Shown here: positions 28,101 to 35,100 of the stretch, piece by piece
Layout: every line of letters starts with the position of its first letter
Numbering within the stretch: position 1 is the stretch's first letter
DNA from: Bacteroidetes bacterium MedPE-SWsnd-G1
GTDB taxonomy: Bacteria > Bacteroidota > Bacteroidia > Flavobacteriales > Flavobacteriaceae
DNA: 52,628 bases
Direction: 5' to 3'
NCBI GenBank assembly: GCA_001874265.1
Contig: MPDD01000016.1
Span: forward strand, 1 to 52,628
The notes under the pieces: model-generated
Told to the model about the DNA's origin: nothing
The model's input: only the letters and a program-made list of their open reading frames with translations
The model's database searches: none
Position numbers and translations under genes: made by a program

Positions 28101-28259
28101 ATCGGCAGGGACACCTTTTTCGGTTCCCTTTACATTTACGCTCACTCCGGGTAGAGGATCCTTAGTTTCTTGATCTAGAATCTGTCCAGAAACTGATTTT
28201 TGAGAATAACTTGCAATGGAAAAAATAATTGCAAATAGTGTTAGTAATAGTTTGTTCAT
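25176..28259 (-). CDS. SusC/RagA-family TonB-linked outer membrane transporter
   Basis: At 1027 residues this is a typical SusC: signal peptide (1-19), carboxypeptidase-regulatory-like domain (about 22-95), plug domain (about 115-245) with LDEVVITA and ENNVMNSLQGKVSGLQI, then a 22-strand barrel ending in aromatic Phe (NLRLNF). It imports ligands captured by SusD using TonB energy. The plug motif reads AAAAAYGSLGMHGVILVTTKSG-like with MH where most members have AN or GN, a minor deviation. Transcription probably starts at a promoter overlapped by a TetR-type palindrome about 110 bases upstream. Substrate is unknown. Confidence 0.95.
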   Translation of the reverse strand: MNKLLLTLFAIIFSIASYSQKSVSGQILDQETKDPLPGVSVNVKGTEKGVPADFDGNYVISGIDENTILVFSFLGYKTQEILVGSQSIINVQLEIDAQSLDEVVITALDIERDKASLGYSVQQVEPEEFAVAQENNVMNSLQGKVSGLQITQGNTGVDGSSRILLRGVTTIDGSNRPLVVIDGIPVSNSSSGGNPNGGIDRGDALSDINPEDVASITVLKGAGAAAAYGSLGMHGVILVTTKSGTTQNGIGVTVNSSFNVTEIMLTPKLQNEYGMGAFGAFSPIGGDGRPNLDYPSSWSYGPKMEGQDYVNWLGNDDVFSPRDGNPYKEFYQTGYSFTNGVAFEGNTDESSFRVSITNQNTDGTIPNNTLDKNTINFRASSNLSDKLKIDGKVTYIKSKVKNRPELGEGAANTALQLALMPRDVRLEDAKNNIVDADGNEIKWNLDNTFNNPYWALKNVYNEDNRDRFQGAFSAKWDVSDNFYITGKTGLNYVVTDFTTHAAAGAQAQYNGLGGYSNSSSKSTSWNSDILGTYTKDFSGFNVTASVGANYRSDGGSSISVWGSDEKVPDFYRISNYAVVGDSDYEWEKIVYSFYGLGQVSYGGYVYLDATIRNDNSSALPADNDSYWYHSENLSFLFSKFFGIESDTFNKGKVRASYAKVGNDTSPYRTQSSYSIDQARTLDYTVASIPGSLPNPNLKPEVSHSWEVGTELGFFNNRIHLDFTYYETLTEDQIMAVPISGSSGFSSYTTNAGSIKNKGFETQLNLVPIQNDKFTWDMGLSITKSKSTVESIDESLESITLNSLMGVSIEARPGEEFGTIYGLDYLRDNFGTKLITDEGLAQPGERIKLGSINPDFYGGISNNFSFKNFSVRTLISYQSGGEFFSWGRGYRQMFGTDATSLEGRETGIIEEGINENTGFENTVPISPLLKNYTNNFVSNIRKDLIFDASNVKFKELVISYDIPKKALNSVGIQGATVSAVGRDLFFIYNPNGDLDPDASNGSSPTATALEHASLPSTRTYGINLRLNF

Positions 28260-28365
28260 AAATTTAATAATTTTTTGATTATTAATACTGGTTTTTCCGG
28301 TTGAGGAATTCTCTATTTCAAAGCACTTTTTTTATTGATTTAACTAGAAATTAAGTTAAATTTTC

Positions 28366-28392
28366 ACAAACCGACCGTTCGTTCGGTTGCAA
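28366..28392 (-). promoter_or_regulatory. Probable susC promoter with TetR-type operator
   Basis: A 16-of-20 palindrome (28369-28388, AACCGA...TCGGTT arms) lies between tetR and susC. On the minus strand a near-consensus -7 box (TCGGTTTG, 28366-28373) overlaps it and a TTG (28390-28392) sits 16 bases upstream as a possible -33. Operator and promoter would coincide, as expected for repression. Confidence 0.6.
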
Positions 28393-28503
28393 TATAAAAT
28401 TTTTTTTTGTTTAAAATAAAATTAAGAAAATAAAAAATAAAAATTTAACTATTGGAAATCACTTACCTTAAGCAACTTAGTTATTTGAAATCCTATAGTG
28501 ATG

Positions 28504-29124
28504 TTATTCTGTGCAGATAAACGAAAGAAAAGAATCAAATACCAATTTGTACCTTTTAAGTAAAACGTCTTTTACGTTGTCTTTAAGTGTTGAATGATGC
28601 ACAGCGACACCTTCAATTAATCCGACAATCTGAAGCGTGATTGTTTTAATATCAAGATCAGATTTAATTTGATTGTTTGAAAACCCATTAGTAACTATAC
28701 CCTCAACAGTTTTTCTAAATTCAGCAACGGCTTGTATTGTTTGCCCTCGAATTGCTGTGTTTTTTTCGCTTTCTAATTGAAAACTAAAATAATTCCGAAT
28801 TGGATAGTCAGAATATTTTGAAATATTCTCAATATTATGAAATAATTCAGCCACGTAATAATATAAAACTTCAATATCCTTTTTAAAATTTCCCGAATTA
28901 AAATCTACGCCATCCGGCTGTAACAGTTCAAAATAATAGGTTTCTAATGTTGCCGCGTAAATTTCTTCTTTACTTTTAAAATGATGGTAAATGGCACCTT
29001 TAGACAATTTGGTAACATCCATTATGTTAGTAATAGTTACTTCTTTAAACCCTTTTTTTAAAAAAAGTGAGAATGCAACACGGATAATGTTGTCTTTACT
29101 GTCAAAAGATTTTTTTGCCCCCAT
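28504..29124 (-). CDS. TetR/AcrR-family transcriptional regulator
   Basis: 206 residues. The N-terminal HTH is clear: IIRVAFSLFLKKGFKEVTIT, then TKLSKGAIYHHFKSKEEIY, the canonical TetR recognition helix with the YHHF motif. The C-terminal ligand-binding half is divergent, so the inducer is unknown. It lies upstream of, and in the same direction as, susC; the intervening 244 bases hold a palindrome with the CCGACCGT core. The same 8-mer occurs inverted 29 bases upstream of the tetR start, pointing to autoregulation as well as control of the SusCD-cytochrome operon. Confidence 0.93.
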   Translation of the reverse strand: MGAKKSFDSKDNIIRVAFSLFLKKGFKEVTITNIMDVTKLSKGAIYHHFKSKEEIYAATLETYYFELLQPDGVDFNSGNFKKDIEVLYYYVAELFHNIENISKYSDYPIRNYFSFQLESEKNTAIRGQTIQAVAEFRKTVEGIVTNGFSNNQIKSDLDIKTITLQIVGLIEGVAVHHSTLKDNVKDVLLKRYKLVFDSFLSFICTE

Positions 29125-29152
29125 GGGTTTTGAAAGATTTTAATTAAAAATG

Positions 29153-29160
29153 ACGGTCGG
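29153..29160 (-). promoter_or_regulatory. Candidate TetR half-site upstream of tetR
   Basis: ACGGTCGG here is the reverse complement of CCGACCGT found in the susC-upstream palindrome (28371-28378). It lies about 29 bases before the tetR start codon, suggesting autoregulation. Only one half is well conserved. Confidence 0.4.
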
Positions 29161-29242
29161 ATGTGATTTTTAACTAAGAAACTAGAAGATGTTAAAACTA
29201 TATAAAAAGATTGGAATAATAAAATAACTATGCTGAATTGTA

Positions 29243-31483
29243 TCAATCAACAATTATTTCATCAGCAAAAATCCAAGACTTTGTGCCAGCCGCATGATGC
29301 CAATACGGAGGCTGCTTCATGCTTTTTGCAAAAACTTTTATATATCTTGTCTTAACTTCATTAGTACTTAAATCAAAATATTTAATATCATTTACCTTAC
29401 TCCTTTTTATGAGGGGAGAATCATTTTTAACGGTACCAATAGGTTTAAATATTTTTCCATCATTAGAAATTGAATAGGTTACATCAATAGGGAAAAAGAC
29501 AACATGATTGGTCACTTGTAAAAATGCAGTGGAGATAGAACTAATTGGCATTTCTTGCCCTAAATCCACAATTGCTTCCATGTGATTTCCTTCAAAACCT
29601 AACCAGTTTGCATAGAAACTATTACCTCCGATGGCACCATCTGTTAGTACTTGTGGATTTTCATTTGCGTACTTTTTTGGCTTTTTAAGTAAGATTACCT
29701 TTTTACCTAACGCTTTATTTGGTTTCATAGCAACCTCTAACGCAATGTTATAATTGTTAACATATTCCTGAACCGTAAAGCCCATTTCATTCATTAGTGA
29801 TATGTTTTCATTTTTACAAGTTTTGTAAAAATTGGCCAGTTCTTCTTTAACTAAAGGATTAATTTGTGGATTGTCATCAGCATCTTTATTAACTAATCTA
29901 AATTTAGAAGAAATACTTTTTTTACAAGCCTCTAAAATGGCATAAGATACTCCTAGTTTTGCAGAATTTACACGTTGAATTAAATCATCGTTGTATTTCA
30001 CTGCGTTTGTGGCCTTATTAAACAATTCATTGTATTGTTCTAGTAAATCCGAGTTTAAGTAGGAGTCAAAAGCCTGAGACGGATCGCCATATAAAAACAA
30101 AAAGAAATCAGGGTCCTCGTTAATTTTTGCATGGATTAAATCTATATATTCTTTAATATAAATACCTGCTTCTTTATAATAGCCATTTGTAAATTCAGAA
30201 ATTAAATCATCCATTTTTAAGTTTGGGTTCCATAGCAATTTGGCCATAACATATGATCGAAGTTCAAATAATTCACTCGGATTATTGCTATGTTGTTCAA
30301 ATATCCATTTGGTATTATTCTCCTTAAAAAAGGAAATGTTTGGTTCGATGGTATGAAGATTTGGAAATGGAGCTAAGAAATTTGTAAACTGAGTGGTATA
30401 ATCCCATATTCTAATATTATCAGTCAATTTCCCCCATCCTTTTAAATCTTTAGAAAAATCAGTACATTTTTCTTCTATAGAACCACTTCTATCGCATTCA
30501 ATAGTACATAGTGTAATTAAAACATTCGGTAGTGGTTTGGTTTTACATGGCTTTCTTGTGTACTGATACGCAAGAGTTGATATGGTTTTATCTGGAAAGT
30601 CGGCCGCCACCTTATTTACAAATTGAATCATAGTTCCTGAAGGACTCCCTTCTTCAAAATCAATGGCTTTACAGTTTTGACATAAACAATGTTGTTGATT
30701 ATCGTCTTGACTAACAGAAACAACTGACGAATTTGGATAATTCTTAAAAAGAGAGGATACAGAGTCCTTAACAATATCTAACACTTCAGGGTTTGTTAAA
30801 CACAATTGTGTTGGAACTCTTTTTCCATTTCGCAATGCAAAATAATCCGGATGTTCCTCAAAGAATTTTTCTTCAGGTAAAAATTTATGAAATGTATGAA
30901 CTCTAGCTGAAGGTGCATATTTAGGGAATGCTAGCGTAGTTACTTTATGTTTATTAGCAAAAGATTCATTCTGATAAAATAAGCGAGAATGAACTGTTCT
31001 TGTCGTTATAGGCGGTGTGTAAAAATATGACTCAAATTGCGCTAGTTTTAGTTCCTTTAAAGGAGGGGTATCTTCAGCTGTGGGAGAGTACCATTTACAA
31101 TTTAAATATACCTCTAAAAATTCATAAACCCCATTTTGTAAAGCCTCCTCATTCCATCCACTAATAACAATATTTTTGTCGATTGATTCAATTTGGATTT
31201 GATCTTTTTGCTCAGGATTCGTTTTTAAATAAATGTAATTTTTATTTGAGGGCGCTTCATTATTCTTGACAATTGGAATACGGACATCGGATATTTTCTC
31301 AATGTAAAATTGAAGTTGTTCACCCGCCTTTTGAATTTTATTCGATGCGTCTATTGGCAGTACTATTTCATAATCGGTATGTCCATTATTAACTAAGGTA
31401 ATTGAATTACTAGTACAGGAAAGAACTAAAACGAAAAGAAGATTATAATATATAATTTTACCTAGGTGTCGTTTAGTTTTCAT
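29243..31483 (-). CDS. DUF4838-domain lipoprotein with C-terminal discoidin-like module
   Basis: 746 residues. A lipobox (LVLSC, near residue 23) is followed by a GH20/GH67-like N-terminal beta-alpha domain (about 30-150, ending NGVYEFLEVYLNCKWYSP). The DUF4838 domain follows (about 180-460) with VSVSQDDNQQHCLCQNC and SGTMIQFVNKVA motifs. DUF4838 is related to alpha-glucuronidase and hexosaminidase folds. Residues 609-746 form a beta-sandwich module ending WIFADEIIVD that closely matches the C-termini of two other proteins in this locus. It is last in the transcription unit of the GH92 locus, 13 bases after the serine hydrolase. A glycosidase role is likely; substrate unknown. Confidence 0.85.
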   Translation of the reverse strand: MKTKRHLGKIIYYNLLFVLVLSCTSNSITLVNNGHTDYEIVLPIDASNKIQKAGEQLQFYIEKISDVRIPIVKNNEAPSNKNYIYLKTNPEQKDQIQIESIDKNIVISGWNEEALQNGVYEFLEVYLNCKWYSPTAEDTPPLKELKLAQFESYFYTPPITTRTVHSRLFYQNESFANKHKVTTLAFPKYAPSARVHTFHKFLPEEKFFEEHPDYFALRNGKRVPTQLCLTNPEVLDIVKDSVSSLFKNYPNSSVVSVSQDDNQQHCLCQNCKAIDFEEGSPSGTMIQFVNKVAADFPDKTISTLAYQYTRKPCKTKPLPNVLITLCTIECDRSGSIEEKCTDFSKDLKGWGKLTDNIRIWDYTTQFTNFLAPFPNLHTIEPNISFFKENNTKWIFEQHSNNPSELFELRSYVMAKLLWNPNLKMDDLISEFTNGYYKEAGIYIKEYIDLIHAKINEDPDFFLFLYGDPSQAFDSYLNSDLLEQYNELFNKATNAVKYNDDLIQRVNSAKLGVSYAILEACKKSISSKFRLVNKDADDNPQINPLVKEELANFYKTCKNENISLMNEMGFTVQEYVNNYNIALEVAMKPNKALGKKVILLKKPKKYANENPQVLTDGAIGGNSFYANWLGFEGNHMEAIVDLGQEMPISSISTAFLQVTNHVVFFPIDVTYSISNDGKIFKPIGTVKNDSPLIKRSKVNDIKYFDLSTNEVKTRYIKVFAKSMKQPPYWHHAAGTKSWIFADEIIVD

Positions 31484-31496
31484 CGTATTAATAAGT

Positions 31497-32801
31497 TTAG
31501 TTGGTTTCAGTATAAAAAACCTGCTGAAGAGCTGGCCTGATATTTAAATTATACAAGTTTCTATTAGCTCTTGTTGGATATACACGATTAGACAGAAAAA
31601 TGAATACCAATTCATGTGTAGGGTCTGCCCAAACAAACGTTCCAGTAAATCCACTATGTCCAAAACTTTCTGGGCTCACTTCTGGTGCTGGGTAAGCCTC
31701 AGATAATGGAAGTTCTGAATTGTTTAGAAGGGGTTTGTCAAAACCCAATCCTCGTCGATTGTCATTTTCTGGATATTGAACTGATGTAAATTCTTTTACC
31801 GTCTTCTCTCTTAAATATTGTTTTCCATTGTAGTGCCCATATTGCATTAGCATTTGCATAATTACAGCTAAATCATTGGCATTTGAAAAAAGACCAGCAT
31901 TGCCCGATACGCCACCAAACAAAGAAGCGTTTTCATCATGTACATAGCCATTAACCGTTGTATGACGGAATAATGTATCTTTTTCGGTTGGAATGAAAGA
32001 TTGATTTGATTTCTTTGCTTTTGGATTGTAGGTTAAACTATTTAGTCCTAAGGGCTCGTAAAAGTTTTCGGATAAATAGTTGGTGTATTCGGTACTGGTA
32101 ATGTCGGTTATTATCTGTGGATAAAGTAAAAAGCTCAAGCCGGAATACACATATTTCTTATCGTTTTTAACCGTTGATTTATTAATTTTTCGATAAATTT
32201 TATTGTGAAAATTTTTATTGATGTAAAGACTGTCATTTACTTGTTGATTGTATTTTTTAGAATAGGATGTTCTTATATATCGATGCTTTGGCTTACCCTT
32301 TTTTAACACTTCTGCTAAAAAGACAATGTAAGATTTAAGCCCTGCTTGATGGGCTAAAATTTCTCGAAGAGTTAAGTCTTTTTTGGATTTATCGTTCATC
32401 CAGGGCTCCCAAAAATTATAAAAAGGAATATCCAAGTCCATTCTTCCTTCTCCTACTAATTTCATGATTGGAAGCGAGGGACCTAATACTTTAGTAACAG
32501 AGGCAAGATCATAAACATCATTCAAATTTACTTTTTTAACGCTATCATAAGTATGAAAACCATAGGCTTCGTGAAAAACAATTTTTCCTTTTTTTGCAAC
32601 CAAAACCTGAGCTCCGGGAAAGGCGTTATTCTCAATTCCTAAAGTCATCATAGAATCGACCTTAGAATAAATTTTTACCGAATCTAATCCAACATCACTT
32701 AGACTACCATATGTAAGTTTAGTTGAAGATTGCCCAAAAAAATTCACGGCGAATAGTAATGATAACGAAAATAAGGTGATATTATTTCTAAGTTTATTCA
32801 T
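31497..32801 (-). CDS. Exported serine hydrolase (class C beta-lactamase-related)
   Basis: 434 residues with a signal peptide ending FFGQ (residue 24). The SxxK nucleophile motif is SVTK (Ser 101, Lys 104). The second motif is YSG (Tyr 219), and an HSG triad (GHSGFTGTFVWADP) lies near the C-terminus. These are the three motifs of the beta-lactamase/transpeptidase-like superfamily. Members next to glycan-degradation genes in Bacteroidota are often esterases (deacetylases) or D-amino-acid hydrolases rather than true lactamases. Here it sits between a GH92 and the DUF4838 gene, so removal of ester groups from the glycan is a reasonable inference, not shown. Confidence 0.88.
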   Translation of the reverse strand: MNKLRNNITLFSLSLLFAVNFFGQSSTKLTYGSLSDVGLDSVKIYSKVDSMMTLGIENNAFPGAQVLVAKKGKIVFHEAYGFHTYDSVKKVNLNDVYDLASVTKVLGPSLPIMKLVGEGRMDLDIPFYNFWEPWMNDKSKKDLTLREILAHQAGLKSYIVFLAEVLKKGKPKHRYIRTSYSKKYNQQVNDSLYINKNFHNKIYRKINKSTVKNDKKYVYSGLSFLLYPQIITDITSTEYTNYLSENFYEPLGLNSLTYNPKAKKSNQSFIPTEKDTLFRHTTVNGYVHDENASLFGGVSGNAGLFSNANDLAVIMQMLMQYGHYNGKQYLREKTVKEFTSVQYPENDNRRGLGFDKPLLNNSELPLSEAYPAPEVSPESFGHSGFTGTFVWADPTHELVFIFLSNRVYPTRANRNLYNLNIRPALQQVFYTETN

Positions 32802-32873
32802 AGTTTATATATGCAGAAACCAGCAAAATGTTAAATTTTTCAGCTGTCATTTAATGATGAAAATCTTTTTATG

Positions 32874-35093
32874 CTATTTTAATATGATGTTTAAATTATT
32901 TCCATTTACCAATTCATTATGACTTATAAAGAAATCCGACTTCTTTCCATTCAATTCTATTTTATCAATTGTTCCAGTACCTTGTTTGGTAATTGTAATA
33001 GAATTATTTTTATAATATTCAGTATCTAATTCAATTGTTACTTTATCAAAAACTGGCTTGGTAACAGTATACACAGGCTTGCCGGGTACAATAGGGTAAA
33101 TCCCCATCATACTGTACACCAACCAAGAACTCATGGTACCTGTGTCGTCGTTTCCAGGAATTCCATTTGAATTATTTTTATAATGTGTTTTAACAAGATT
33201 GCTGACATGTTTTTGAGTTCTGTGTTCTTCACCCTTTATATAATTAAACAAATATGGATAACCTATATCGGGTTCATTGGCCATGTCAAATTGCTTGTTG
33301 CTAAATACTTTCTCTAACTGATTTACAAAGTCTTTTTTGCCACCCATTAACTTAATGAGTTCAGGGGTGTCATGAGTTACCATAAAGGTGTATTGCCAAG
33401 AATTTCCTTCTATAAACGCTATGTTTTTGACAAAATTGGCGCCGGTATCTGGGCTAAATGGTTCATGCCAAGTTCCATCTTTACTTCTAGGTCGTAAAAG
33501 GTTAAACTCTTTGTCAAACAGTTTTCTATAAGTGATAGAGCGCTTGTAAAATCGTTTCGCGTCTTCTTCTTTTCCTAATTCATTTGCGAGTTGCGCAATT
33601 GCAAAATCAGCAATATTAAATTCTTGTGTAATTGAAACAGCACCACTCTTTGTAGATTTTTCTGTGATATAACCTCTTTCTAAATATTCCTTTAATTCTT
33701 TACGAACGGGATTGTTTTCAATTTGATCAGCACTTTTAAGCATGGCTTCATAGGCTTTATTTACATCAAAATCTTTAATGCCTTTTAAATAGGTGTCGGC
33801 TATTACAACTGCCGCTGGATCACCAACCATTGTAAATGTTTCAGTCGAGTTTAATTCCCATTTCGGAAGCCATCCGTTTTCGTCATACATCTGTAACATG
33901 GTTTTTATCATATCCGATTGTTGCTTCGGAAAAATTAAAGATAACAGTTGATGTGTGTTTCTATAGGTATCCCATAATGAGAAAACAGTATATCGAGTTC
34001 CGTCGGTATTGGCAACTTTGCCCGTACCAATTTCTTGATAATCGCCATTTATATCATTAAATGTGTTTGGATGTATTTGTGTATGATATAGTGCACTATA
34101 AAAAATAGTTTTATCTTCTTCAGTTCCACCTTCAACCTTTATTCTGGATAGCGTTTCATTCCATTTGTTTTTGGTTTCGATTCTTACATCATCAAAGGAT
34201 TTATTCATCGTTTCTTTTTCAAGGTTTTCTCTGGCATTTTCAATACTAACATACGAAACTCCAAGTTTCACTTCAACGGTGTTTTTCTCTTTAAAATTAT
34301 AAGTAAAGAATGTTCCAATACTATCACCAGCAATCATTTTAGTGTTGGTATTCATGATTCTGGTTTTTCCGTTATATCCCATCCATTGTGCTTCTACACC
34401 ATCGTATTTTTTGGGTGTATTCCAAGTTCCAAACTCATCTGCGGGTTTTGAAAATTTAGCAACAAAATAAACGGGATAGGCATTTTCTGGACTGTTGTAG
34501 CAAAACGAACCTACCGTTCTCATTCCTTCAATTTCTGTGTCCGAAACTATTTGTACCATGGCGCCAGATTCATTGGTTAATCCAAGCCCTAGGTTCAATA
34601 AAATATTAGATTTTCCTTTCGGAAATGTATACCGACTAATTCCAACTCTTTTAGATGCCGTAAGTTCTGTTTTTACGTTGTACTTGTCAATATCTACGCT
34701 GTAATAGCCAGGATCGGCATTTTCATTTTTGTACGTAGACCCATATTTAAGATGATTGGTTTCTAAGTTACCTGTGGTTGGCATTAACAACAACACACCT
34801 AAATCTGGGCAGCCAACTCCACTAAGATTAACATGACTGAAACCGGTTAAAAAAGTATTTGTATGTTCGTATGGGGTTGAAAACCATTGACTATCCTTGT
34901 CAAATTTATTTTGTTTTCCCGCAGCATTAAATGGTGTTAAATTAACCATTCCTCTTGGAGCGATTGGCCCTGGATTTGTGGTTCCATAATTAGAGGTGCC
35001 GATAAATGGGTTTACGTAATCAGTTAATTCTTGCGCATTACAAACAAATGCTGCAGCTAATAGAAGTATGATCGAAATGGAAAATTTATTCAT
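32874..35093 (-). CDS. GH92-family glycosidase (divergent member)
   Basis: 739 residues, signal peptide ending CNAQ (residue 20). GH92 landmarks are DYVNPFIGT at the start, GFSHVNLSGVGCPDLG, LWDTYRNTH, EGNSWQYTFMVTHD and GNDDTGTMSSW. The EGN and GNDD stretches correspond to the catalytic acid and base regions in characterised calcium-dependent GH92 alpha-mannosidases. The distal-subsite segment reads MANEPDIGYPYLF instead of the HGNEPSHH seen in the first GH92 of this locus, so linkage or leaving-group preference probably differs. It follows another GH92 by 7 bases. Probably periplasmic. Confidence 0.93.
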   Translation of the reverse strand: MNKFSISIILLLAAAFVCNAQELTDYVNPFIGTSNYGTTNPGPIAPRGMVNLTPFNAAGKQNKFDKDSQWFSTPYEHTNTFLTGFSHVNLSGVGCPDLGVLLLMPTTGNLETNHLKYGSTYKNENADPGYYSVDIDKYNVKTELTASKRVGISRYTFPKGKSNILLNLGLGLTNESGAMVQIVSDTEIEGMRTVGSFCYNSPENAYPVYFVAKFSKPADEFGTWNTPKKYDGVEAQWMGYNGKTRIMNTNTKMIAGDSIGTFFTYNFKEKNTVEVKLGVSYVSIENARENLEKETMNKSFDDVRIETKNKWNETLSRIKVEGGTEEDKTIFYSALYHTQIHPNTFNDINGDYQEIGTGKVANTDGTRYTVFSLWDTYRNTHQLLSLIFPKQQSDMIKTMLQMYDENGWLPKWELNSTETFTMVGDPAAVVIADTYLKGIKDFDVNKAYEAMLKSADQIENNPVRKELKEYLERGYITEKSTKSGAVSITQEFNIADFAIAQLANELGKEEDAKRFYKRSITYRKLFDKEFNLLRPRSKDGTWHEPFSPDTGANFVKNIAFIEGNSWQYTFMVTHDTPELIKLMGGKKDFVNQLEKVFSNKQFDMANEPDIGYPYLFNYIKGEEHRTQKHVSNLVKTHYKNNSNGIPGNDDTGTMSSWLVYSMMGIYPIVPGKPVYTVTKPVFDKVTIELDTEYYKNNSITITKQGTGTIDKIELNGKKSDFFISHNELVNGNNLNIILK

Positions 35094-35100
35094 TTTAAAT

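Noticed and set aside
28260-28500. Possible small RNA or riboswitch in the tetR-susC gap
   Set aside because: Apart from the operator palindrome, I could find no stable fold or conserved riboswitch motif.
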